Assembly: GCA_029004655.1 (NCBI GenBank)
Contig: JAQVYP010000120.1
Location: 1-5,644, forward strand
Direction of reading: 5' to 3'
Source: Oscillospiraceae bacterium
GTDB lineage: Bacteria > Bacillota > Clostridia > Oscillospirales > Acutalibacteraceae
DNA length: 5,644 bases
Shown piece after piece: positions 1 to 5,644 of the stretch; positions within the stretch are counted from its first letter, which is position 1, and each line of letters begins with the position of its first letter. The notes beneath the pieces were generated by a model. The model did not search any database. It saw nothing but the letters and a program-made list of their open reading frames with translations, and was not told the origin of the DNA. The position numbers and the translations under genes were made by a program.

Positions 1-2588
1 AATTCTCGGGCGAAACAATCAAAGAGCGCCGCATGGCATCATATAAAACCGTTGATACTTGCGCCGCTGAATTTGAAGCTTATACACCTTACTATTATTC
101 AACCTATGATGACGAAACCGAAGCTGTCAAATCAGACAAAAAAAGAGTTTTGGTTATCGGTTCCGGACCTATTCGTATCGGACAAGGTATTGAATTCGAT
201 TATTGCACCGTTCATTCGGTTTGGGCTCTGCGTGAAGCTGGTTATGAAGCGATAATTGCAAATAACAATCCGGAAACTGTGTCTACCGATTTTGACACCT
301 CAGACCGTTTGTATTTTGATCCGCTCACACCTGATGATATTGATAATGTTATTGCCGCTGAAAACCCGGATGGCGTTATTGTTCAGTTCGGAGGTCAAAC
401 CGCAATTAAACTTGCAAAGCATTTTAGCGAAAAAGGAATAAAGATTCTTGGTACATCATTTGAAATGATTGATGCCGCCGAAGATAGAAAAGTGTTCGAC
501 GCTATTCTGGAAAAATGCGAAATTCCTCGTCCGGAAGGTATGTCAGTATTCACAACTTCGGGTGCTGTGTCTGTTGCCGAAAAGATAGGTTTCCCTGTAC
601 TTCTTCGTCCATCATACGTTTTGGGCGGACAAAACATGGTTATTGCATACAACGTTGCTGAAGTCACTCAATATATGGATATCATCACTCGTGCCGGAAT
701 CGAAAATCCTGTGCTTATTGATAAATACATTATGGGCAGAGAGATAGAGGTTGATGCTATTTGCGACGGAACCGACATTTTGGTTCCGGGTATTATGGAG
801 CACATTGAGCGTGCAGGCGTTCATTCGGGCGATTCAATTTCAATGTATCCTTCACAGAATGTTTGTGACCATCATAAGAAAGTCATCATCGAATACACAA
901 AGCGCCTTGCAAAAGAAATGAAAGTTGTCGGCATGATGAACGTTCAGTATGTTTTAATGGGTGACACCGTTTATGTTATTGAGGTAAACCCACGTTCATC
1001 GCGTACTGTACCTTATATAAGTAAGGTTACCGGTATTCCTGTTGTCAAGCTTGCAACTCGTTGTATGCTTGGCGAAAAGCTGAAAAACCTAGGGTATGGC
1101 ACAGGTCTTTATCCTGATACCGGATATATTGCCGTTAAAGTTCCTGTCTTCTCTTTTGAGAAAATTCACAATATTGACGTTCAATTAGGTCCGGAAATGA
1201 AATCTACTGGTGAGGCACTTGGCATAGCTCGCACACTGCGTGATGCACTGCAAAAGGGTCTTACTGCCGCAGGATTCAAGATGAAACATCAGGGACGTGT
1301 TTTGCTGACAATCCGCGACCGTGATAAGCAAGAAGTTCTTCCGATTGCAAAGCGTCTTGCCGCATTAGGTTTTAATCTATATGCAACGGGCGGAACAAAA
1401 GCATTCTTAAACGAAAATGGGCTTGTTGCTGAATACGTCGGTAAAATTCATCAGGGCGGCACAATTATTGAGTTAATCGAATCCGGTATTGATTATGTAA
1501 TCAGCACATCTGAAGGCAACCGTGCTCCTGAACGTGACAGTGTTAAGATTCGCCGCAAGGCAGTGGAATGCAGAATCCCATGTCTTACATCGATAGACAC
1601 CGCTAGGGCATTGTGTGACAGCCTTGAGAACTTCAAAGACACTCATGAGCTTGCAATGGTTAATATCGCTGATTTAAATAAAAAGATTGAAATCGGCAAA
1701 GACAACTGCCGCAGCGGACTTCCGATGCAATCAGTTGTTAAGGGTAAGAAGCCACTCAAATTCACAAAAATGCATGGCATAGGCAATGACTACATTTATT
1801 TCAATTGTATTGAGCAAACAATCGACAATCCTAATCAGTTGTCTCTAACATTATCCGATCGACATTTTGGAGTCGGCGGCGACGGTATTGTTATGATAAT
1901 GCCGAGTGATATAGCAGATTTCAGAATGAGAATGTTCAATACAGACGGCAGTGAAGGCAAAATGTGTGGTAACGCCTCAAGATGTGTGGGTAAATACGTT
2001 TATGAACGTGGTCTTACAACAAAAACCACTGTTACATTGGAAACTTTAAGTGGAACAAAAGTGCTTAATCTTAAAGTTGTTGATGGTGTTGTCGAAAAAG
2101 TTACTGTTGATATGGGTGTTGCAGAGCTTAATTCTAAAAAGGTTCCTGTCTGCATCGATAAGGAAAAGGTTATTGGCGAAACCGTGACTATTGACGACAA
2201 AGAATGGAACATCACCTGCGTTTCTATGGGCAATCCACATTGCGTGGTGTTCTATGACGATGTTGAGAACATGCCGCTTTCCGACATTGGGCCTAAGTTT
2301 GAGTTTGCTTCAATCTTCCCTGACAGAATCAACACAGAATTCGTTGAGGTTATCGATTCCACTACACTTAAAATGCGTGTTTGGGAACGTGGAAGCGGTG
2401 AGACTATGGCTTGTGGAACAGGTGCTTGTGCAACTGTTGTTGCCGCTGTCGAAAATGGAATAAGTCCTAGAAACACCGATATTACTGTTGAATTGCTCGG
2501 TGGTAATTTAACAATAAAATACATGACTGACGGTACAGTTTTCATGACCGGCGGAGCCTCATTTGTCTTTGACGGACAGCTTCTTTAA
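1..2588 (+). CDS. CarB (C-terminal half) - DapF fusion: carbamoyl-phosphate synthase large subunit joined to diaminopimelate epimerase, 5'-partial
   Basis: One uninterrupted frame (codons in phase from position 3) encodes two enzymes. Residues here are counted from the Met at 33, which is internal: the frame is open to the left edge and the VDTCAAEF motif sits mid-protein in CarB, so roughly 500 residues are missing. The CarB part shows the second pre-ATP-grasp domain (about 38-150, GPIRIGQGIEFDY), the second ATP-grasp domain (about 150-345, EVDAICDG near 239-246, NVQ 303-305, IEVNPR 316-321) and the MGS-like allosteric domain (about 420-545, YATGGT). This half phosphorylates carbamate to carbamoyl phosphate for arginine and pyrimidines. 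After a linker (about 546-574) comes a full-length DapF (about 575-851) with both catalytic cysteines, Cys645 in MCGNASR and Cys794 in ACGTGACA, plus GNPHC and ERGSGET. DapF epimerises LL- to meso-diaminopimelate. Both are cytoplasmic. Domain identities are secure; whether the fusion is biological or an assembly error cannot be settled here. Confidence 0.93.
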   Translation, partial: FSGETIKERRMASYKTVDTCAAEFEAYTPYYYSTYDDETEAVKSDKKRVLVIGSGPIRIGQGIEFDYCTVHSVWALREAGYEAIIANNNPETVSTDFDTSDRLYFDPLTPDDIDNVIAAENPDGVIVQFGGQTAIKLAKHFSEKGIKILGTSFEMIDAAEDRKVFDAILEKCEIPRPEGMSVFTTSGAVSVAEKIGFPVLLRPSYVLGGQNMVIAYNVAEVTQYMDIITRAGIENPVLIDKYIMGREIEVDAICDGTDILVPGIMEHIERAGVHSGDSISMYPSQNVCDHHKKVIIEYTKRLAKEMKVVGMMNVQYVLMGDTVYVIEVNPRSSRTVPYISKVTGIPVVKLATRCMLGEKLKNLGYGTGLYPDTGYIAVKVPVFSFEKIHNIDVQLGPEMKSTGEALGIARTLRDALQKGLTAAGFKMKHQGRVLLTIRDRDKQEVLPIAKRLAALGFNLYATGGTKAFLNENGLVAEYVGKIHQGGTIIELIESGIDYVISTSEGNRAPERDSVKIRRKAVECRIPCLTSIDTARALCDSLENFKDTHELAMVNIADLNKKIEIGKDNCRSGLPMQSVVKGKKPLKFTKMHGIGNDYIYFNCIEQTIDNPNQLSLTLSDRHFGVGGDGIVMIMPSDIADFRMRMFNTDGSEGKMCGNASRCVGKYVYERGLTTKTTVTLETLSGTKVLNLKVVDGVVEKVTVDMGVAELNSKKVPVCIDKEKVIGETVTIDDKEWNITCVSMGNPHCVVFYDDVENMPLSDIGPKFEFASIFPDRINTEFVEVIDSTTLKMRVWERGSGETMACGTGACATVVAAVENGISPRNTDITVELLGGNLTIKYMTDGTVFMTGGASFVFDGQLL
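1755..2588 (+). other. dapF: DapF domain of the fusion (diaminopimelate epimerase, EC 5.1.1.7)
   Basis: This is the segment of the fused frame that matches a complete DapF of about 277 residues, the usual family length. It opens with LKFTKMHGIGNDY, the family's N-terminal strand and the GND substrate-binding motif, but the normal initiator Met position is occupied by Leu or Pro. The two half-domains each carry one cysteine of the acid-base pair (codons starting near 1965 and 2412). MCGNASR differs slightly from the more common MCGNGxR, which I take to be ordinary family variation. It ends with the expected GASFVFDG tail. No good ribosome binding site precedes the domain, so it is probably made as part of the fusion. 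A weaker internal start at Met565 (ATG at 1725) is possible. DapF makes the substrate for lysine synthesis and the peptidoglycan precursor pathway, directly after the DapL step encoded downstream. Confidence 0.9.
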
Positions 2589-2603
2589 AATAAGGGCATC
2601 TCT

Positions 2604-2646
2604 AAAAAGGACACGCTTAAAATTTAGTGTGTCCTTTTTCCCTTTT
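2604..2646 (+). terminator. Rho-independent terminator after carB-dapF
   Basis: AAAAAGGACAC (2604-2614) pairs perfectly with GTGTCCTTTTT (2629-2639). Two further pairs, one of them G-U, leave a loop of about 10 bases. The T-run of the right arm continues as TTTTTCCCTTTT. The hairpin starts 15 bases after the stop codon. The A-run on the left arm means the reverse strand also shows a hairpin followed by T's, so it could stop transcription from either side. It should separate the fusion gene from dapL. Confidence 0.88.
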
Positions 2647-2652
2647 ATGCGT

Positions 2653-2658
2653 TATAAT
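2653..2658 (+). promoter_or_regulatory. Possible -10 box (TATAAT) upstream of dapL
   Basis: A perfect TATAAT lies just after the terminator and would suit a new promoter for dapL, which needs one if the terminator works. At 17-base spacing the -35 position (about 2630-2635, TGTCCT) falls inside the terminator arm and is a poor match to TTGACA. There is no extended TG just upstream. The transcript would run through the palindromic element before reaching dapL. This is a weak call. Confidence 0.25.
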
Positions 2659-2704
2659 AGTAATGTATTTTATCTTTGCGATTATTTTAGGTAATTGCAA
2701 TCTC

Positions 2705-2861
2705 ATACTAATTCCAATTAAAAAGTGACCAAGATTTGCGAGGATTTTGTTTGTGAGACAAGGCGGAGGACGAAGGCGGGCTATCGCCCGCCGAGAACGA
2801 CAACGCAGTCTCGCAAACAAAAGACCGCGAAGATTGGTTGATTTTTATTTGGAATTAGTAT
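2705..2861. repeat. 157-bp imperfect palindromic element, MITE-like or dispersed intergenic repeat
   Basis: The outer 11 bases are perfect inverted repeats: ATACTAATTCC (2705-2715) and GGAATTAGTAT (2851-2861). The arms go on matching imperfectly (AATAAAAA, ACCAA, TTTTGTTTG, GAGAC) to a GC-rich core in which GGCGGGC (2775-2781) pairs with GCCCGCC (2786-2792) around a TATC loop. Arms of 77 and 76 bases could fold into one long stem. The core is far richer in GC than the AT-rich flanks. It encodes no credible protein, and I see no convincing target-site duplication. Terminal inverted repeats, compact size and intergenic placement suggest a non-autonomous mobile element or a dispersed repeat. One copy alone cannot prove mobility. 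Confidence 0.75.
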
Positions 2862-2880
2862 CAATAATATTAATCGTAGA

Positions 2881-2898
2881 GAACAGCCTTAACTGTTC
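2881..2898 (+). other. Short hairpin in the dapL leader
   Basis: GAACAG (2881-2886) and CTGTTC (2893-2898) pair across a six-base loop, CCTTAA, about 50 bases before the dapL start. It is too small to be a known riboswitch and no T-run follows it. Its role, if any, is unknown. Confidence 0.3.
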
Positions 2899-2932
2899 CG
2901 AAGTTTTGCAATGTTTGTTTGTTATCATTCTT

Positions 2933-2939
2933 AAAGGAG
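2933..2939 (+). promoter_or_regulatory. Ribosome binding site of dapL (AAAGGAG)
   Basis: A near-ideal Shine-Dalgarno sequence ends eight bases before the ATG at 2948. It fixes the dapL start there and argues against the longer in-frame extension that reaches back to about 2747 through the palindromic element. Confidence 0.9.
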
Positions 2940-2947
2940 AAATATCA

Positions 2948-4138
2948 ATGCTTAAAATCAATAAAAATTATAATAATTTAAAAGAAAGTTATCTTTTTGC
3001 TGGTATTAACCGCAAGGTAAGTGACTATGTGGCAGCTCACCCGGACAAAAAGGTTATTCGTATGGGTATCGGCGACGTTACACTTCCCCTTTGCGATGCT
3101 GTGACAGTTGGTCTAGCAAATGGTGTCAGCGACATGAAGAGCGCGGAAACATTTCACGGCTATGGTCCTGAACAGGGATATGACTTCTTAAAATCCAGCA
3201 TCAAAGACTATTATCTTGAGAATAATGTTTCTCTTCTGCTTAATGAAATTTTTATTTCAGATGGTGCGAAAAGTGATATCGGCAACATTCTCGATATCTT
3301 CGACAAATCAAACACAGTATTGGTCCCCGATCCGGTTTATCCTGTTTATGTCGATACAAACATAATGGATGGAAGAAATATTGTTTACATCAATGCCACA
3401 CTGGAAAACGGCTTTTTGCCGGAGCCTAGCGAATCTATTTTGGCAGATATGATTTATTTATGTTCTCCAAACAATCCAACAGGTGCGGTTTATAATAAAG
3501 AGCAGCTTAAGGCTTGGGTTGATTTTGCCAATAAAACAGGTGCTGTTATCTTGTTTGATGCAGCTTACGAGGCATTTGTTTCAGACAAAGCTTTGCCACG
3601 CAGCATATTCGAAATCGAAGGAGCAAGAACCTGTGCAATAGAGTTTTGCTCTTTGTCAAAAACCGCCGGTTTTACCGGAACAAGATGCGGTTATACAATT
3701 ATTCCAATGGAACTTGAGCGTGAGTCTGTTTCACTAAACAAGCTTTGGCTGCGTCGTCAAACCACTAAGTTTAACGGTGTTTCATACATTGTTCAAAAAG
3801 GCGCTGCACAAGTGTTCAGCAAAGAAGGACAAAAGCAAATACGAGAAAACATAAATTATTACAGAGAAAATGCTGCTATTATCACCAAAGCTTTGGATGA
3901 GCTGAACATCGAATATACAGGCGGCAAGAATTCTCCTTATATCTGGCTTAAATGCCCGAAATCAATGGGTTCTTGGGAATTCTTCGATTTTCTGCTGAAC
4001 GAGGCGAATGTTGTAGGCACTCCGGGTGCAGGTTTTGGCAAAAATGGTGAGGGTTACTTCCGCTTAACTGCATTTTCAAATCACGAAAACACCGCTGAAG
4101 CAATGGAGAGAATAAAAAAGGTACTCAATAAAAATTAA
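2948..4138 (+). CDS. dapL: LL-diaminopimelate aminotransferase (EC 2.6.1.83)
   Basis: This PLP-dependent class I/II (fold type I) aminotransferase converts tetrahydrodipicolinate and glutamate directly to LL-diaminopimelate and 2-oxoglutarate, bypassing the succinylase and acetylase branches of lysine synthesis. It is cytoplasmic and normally a homodimer. The 396-residue protein is close to the usual length of about 390-410. DapL hallmarks are the N-terminal LKINKNY and SYLFAGI, then RMGIGDVTLPL (38-48), GYGPEQGYDFL (71-81), CSPNNPTGAVY (172-182), a PLP-ring Asp at 204 (LFDAAYEAF), the Schiff-base Lys238 in SLSKTAGFTGTR, and the carboxylate-binding Arg372 in GYFRLTAF. The start is the ATG eight bases after AAAGGAG; homology also begins there. 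The gene follows dapF, which encodes the next enzyme in the pathway, but a terminator and a palindromic element lie between, so it probably has its own promoter. I see no lysine riboswitch or T-box motif in the leader. Confidence 0.95.
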   Translation: MLKINKNYNNLKESYLFAGINRKVSDYVAAHPDKKVIRMGIGDVTLPLCDAVTVGLANGVSDMKSAETFHGYGPEQGYDFLKSSIKDYYLENNVSLLLNEIFISDGAKSDIGNILDIFDKSNTVLVPDPVYPVYVDTNIMDGRNIVYINATLENGFLPEPSESILADMIYLCSPNNPTGAVYNKEQLKAWVDFANKTGAVILFDAAYEAFVSDKALPRSIFEIEGARTCAIEFCSLSKTAGFTGTRCGYTIIPMELERESVSLNKLWLRRQTTKFNGVSYIVQKGAAQVFSKEGQKQIRENINYYRENAAIITKALDELNIEYTGGKNSPYIWLKCPKSMGSWEFFDFLLNEANVVGTPGAGFGKNGEGYFRLTAFSNHENTAEAMERIKKVLNKN

Positions 4139-4152
4139 CCGCAACGAAGGAA

Positions 4153-4179
4153 TGTTAGCGTGATTTTTTCACGCTAACA
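4153..4179 (+). terminator. Stem-loop after dapL, terminator-like but without a T-run
   Basis: GTTAGCGTGA (4154-4163) pairs perfectly with TCACGCTAAC (4169-4178), and an outer T-A pair makes 11 bp around a five-T loop. It begins 15 bases past the dapL stop, the right place for a terminator. The following bases are AAAATAAAA rather than T's, and the reverse strand also lacks a T-run after the stem. It may therefore protect the mRNA 3' end or be an atypical terminator. Confidence 0.5.
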
Positions 4180-4190
4180 AAATAAAAGGC

Positions 4191-4223
4191 GTGCCGCTCA
4201 CCGACAAGCGGCAACCGCGGCAC
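4191..4223 (+). promoter_or_regulatory. GC-rich leader structure with two competing hairpins upstream of the sugar transferase gene
   Basis: TGCCGCT (4192-4198) can pair with AGCGGCA (4207-4213). The overlapping GTGCCGC (4191-4197) can pair instead with GCGGCAC (4217-4223). Both are perfect 7-bp stems that share the 5' arm, so only one can form at a time. The cause is a direct repeat of GCGGCA at 4208 and 4217. The patch is much more GC-rich than its surroundings and lies about 75 bases before the start codon. I do not recognise a known riboswitch class; a regulatory role is inference from structure and position only. Confidence 0.35.
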
Positions 4224-4286
4224 ATACCGATAATAATCACCATATCCAGTGAATTTCTATCGTGTTTTGTGTCTGTGAAAGGATAC

Positions 4287-4290
4287 GGAG
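4287..4290 (+). promoter_or_regulatory. Ribosome binding site of the sugar transferase gene (GGAG)
   Basis: GGAG sits six bases before the ATG at 4297; a second purine-rich stretch (AAAGGA, 4278-4283) lies just upstream. An in-frame TGA at 4276-4278 rules out any longer start, so 4297 is the first possible ATG and the likely one. Confidence 0.75.
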
Positions 4291-4296
4291 ATTATT

Positions 4297-5644
4297 ATGG
4301 ATATTTTAATTAAGTTCCGTAAATCGGTTATGTCCATTCTAAAGCTGATGACTGTAATCAGCATTGTATGTACATTTATCGGATGCTGGCAGATATATTA
4401 TCAAGAGTCACTTTTTAGCAGCAAGGGCAACTATGTTGTTGTTCTGTCTTACCTTATAATTCTTATGGCATTTACTGTTTTATATGGCGGTTTCAAAGTC
4501 GGCGTATTGCGGCTACACGAAATTATATACAGTTGTTGCTTATCCCTTGTTTTTACAAACTTTATTATGTATTTGGAGCTTTCTCTAGTTGCTAGAACAA
4601 TGCTTAACCCTATTAATATGATTATTTTGACAATCTGTCAGTTTTTTATCATAGCTATATCTGACTATACGCAAAATTCAGTTTACTTTAATCTTTATAG
4701 TGCCAAACATATTATCGCTATTTACGGAAACGATCCTCAAAGCCGTGATATCATCCGAAAGATGCAGCACATAAAAGAGCGCTATTCTATTGATAAGGGT
4801 ATAACTATAGACCATAAAATTAGGGAAATTAAAGCGGAAATTGACAAGTTCGAGGCAGTTTTGATATGTGATTTTGAAAAATCTCTTAAGGACGAACTGC
4901 TTAGATACTGTTATGCAAAACGTAAGCGCATTTATTTGCTTCCTTCCACTAATGACATTATTACCAACTATAGTTATCAGAGCCAGATTTTTGACACTCC
5001 TGTTTTAATCTGCCGTAATCGTGGTTTATCAATGGAACAAAGAATTATTAAGCGTTCTATGGATATTTTAATATCTTCAATTGGAATTTTATTATCTAGT
5101 CCAATAATGCTTATAATCGCAATTTCTATTAAGCTATATGATAAGGGACCAATTCTTTTCAAGCAAAATCGAGTTACAATTAACGGCAAAATTTTCAATG
5201 TTTATAAGTTCCGTTCAATGATTGTCGATGCTGATAGTGAAGGCGCCAAAAAAGCCACTACCTGCGATGATCGTATTACCCCAGTCGGAAAAATAATACG
5301 CCCTTTGAGAATGGACGAGCTTCCTCAGTTCTTTAACGTACTTTTGGGAAGTATGTCAGTTGTAGGCCCTCGCCCGGAGCGCACAGAGCACGTCCATAAG
5401 TACACCCAGCAATACCCCGAATTCGATTTAAGGCATCGTGTCAAGGGCGGAATAACAGGTTACGCACAGATCTACGGAAAGTACAACACTTCCCCCATTG
5501 ACAAATTAAACATGGACCTGATTTATATTGAAAACTACTCTGTTCTTAACGATATAAAGCTCATAGTAATGACAATAAAAATCCTATTCGTAAGAGAAAG
5601 CAGCGAAGGCTTCGCCGAAGAAGACAACGAAGACGTAGAAAAAA
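4297..5644 (+). CDS. Polyprenyl-phosphate sugar-1-phosphate transferase (WbaP-like, bacterial sugar transferase family), 3'-partial
   Basis: Frame translated by hand: 449 codons with no stop before the right edge. Enzymes of this family move a sugar-1-phosphate from a nucleotide sugar to undecaprenyl phosphate in the cytoplasmic membrane, the first step of capsule, exopolysaccharide or other surface-glycan assembly. The architecture is that of the large WbaP-like class: four hydrophobic segments (about 12-31, 47-66, 75-95, 107-124), a soluble middle domain (about 135-240, beginning HIIAIYGND), a hydrophobic re-entrant-type helix (about 254-280), then the catalytic domain. That domain has KFRSM (304-308), DDRITPVGK (324-332), the Asp340-Glu341 catalytic dyad in MDELPQF, VVGPRPE (355-361) and GITGYAQIYG (385-394). 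After ILFVRES comes an acidic tail, and since the family is usually about 460-480 residues, only a few codons should be missing. The sugar specificity cannot be read from sequence. It may open a glycan cluster beyond the window. Confidence 0.92.
   Translation, partial: MDILIKFRKSVMSILKLMTVISIVCTFIGCWQIYYQESLFSSKGNYVVVLSYLIILMAFTVLYGGFKVGVLRLHEIIYSCCLSLVFTNFIMYLELSLVARTMLNPINMIILTICQFFIIAISDYTQNSVYFNLYSAKHIIAIYGNDPQSRDIIRKMQHIKERYSIDKGITIDHKIREIKAEIDKFEAVLICDFEKSLKDELLRYCYAKRKRIYLLPSTNDIITNYSYQSQIFDTPVLICRNRGLSMEQRIIKRSMDILISSIGILLSSPIMLIIAISIKLYDKGPILFKQNRVTINGKIFNVYKFRSMIVDADSEGAKKATTCDDRITPVGKIIRPLRMDELPQFFNVLLGSMSVVGPRPERTEHVHKYTQQYPEFDLRHRVKGGITGYAQIYGKYNTSPIDKLNMDLIYIENYSVLNDIKLIVMTIKILFVRESSEGFAEEDNEDVEK

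Noticed and set aside
33..2588. ATG at 33 as the true start of the first gene
   Set aside because: The frame is open upstream to the window edge, and the following VDTCAAEF motif lies in the middle of CarB, so this Met is internal to a truncated gene.
1770..2588. Separate dapF starting at the ATG at 1770
   Set aside because: This Met belongs to the KMHGIGND motif; starting here would remove the N-terminal strand, and no ribosome binding site precedes it.
2617..2820. Minus-strand small ORF of 67 residues
   Set aside because: It is the reverse reading of the palindromic element and terminator; its Arg-rich composition comes from the GC-rich core, and I see no ribosome binding site or family resemblance.
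2705..2861. CRISPR array or integron attachment site
   Set aside because: There is a single inverted-repeat structure with no direct repeats and regular spacers, and no integrase gene or attC-type core sites nearby.
2747..2947. N-terminal extension of dapL back to a TTG at 2747
   Set aside because: It translates the palindromic element, gives an Arg-rich stretch unlike any DapL, and ignores the strong AAAGGAG and ATG at 2948.
2862..2947. Lysine riboswitch or T-box in the dapL leader
   Set aside because: The unexplained leader is only about 86 bases and shows one short hairpin; no T-box sequence or lysine-riboswitch core was seen.
4977..5198. Minus-strand ORF of 73 residues
   Set aside because: It lies wholly within the sugar transferase gene, whose frame carries clear family motifs on both sides.

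Overview
The window looks like chromosomal DNA of a low-to-moderate GC Gram-positive bacterium, most likely a Clostridia member of the Oscillospiraceae/Ruminococcaceae type. This is inferred from strong AAAGGAG-type ribosome binding sites, a clostridial-style DapF, use of the DapL (LL-diaminopimelate aminotransferase) route to meso-diaminopimelate, and a Rho-independent terminator. The species cannot be named from the sequence.

Layout. Positions 1-2588 hold the 3' part of one long reading frame. It encodes the C-terminal half of the carbamoyl-phosphate synthase large subunit (CarB) joined in frame, with no stop codon, to a complete diaminopimelate epimerase (DapF). The frame is already open at the left edge, so the N-terminal half of CarB lies outside the window. 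A strong bidirectional-looking terminator (2604-2646) follows. The 359-base gap 2589-2947 also holds a possible -10 box and a 157-bp imperfect palindromic element (2705-2861) that resembles a miniature mobile or dispersed repeat. Next is dapL (2948-4138). The gap 4139-4296 holds two GC-rich hairpin regions. From 4297 to the right edge runs a polyprenyl-phosphate sugar-1-phosphate transferase of the WbaP-like class, open at its 3' end. All recognised genes are on the + strand.

How the genes fit together. DapL makes LL-diaminopimelate from tetrahydrodipicolinate and glutamate. DapF converts LL- to meso-diaminopimelate, the lysine precursor and peptidoglycan cross-linking residue. These are consecutive steps encoded side by side. 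Carbamoyl phosphate from CarB feeds arginine and pyrimidines, and so indirectly UDP-sugars. The sugar transferase begins assembly of a lipid-linked cell-surface glycan, so the neighbourhood leans towards envelope building. The most notable feature is the CarB-DapF fusion, which joins enzymes of two different pathways.
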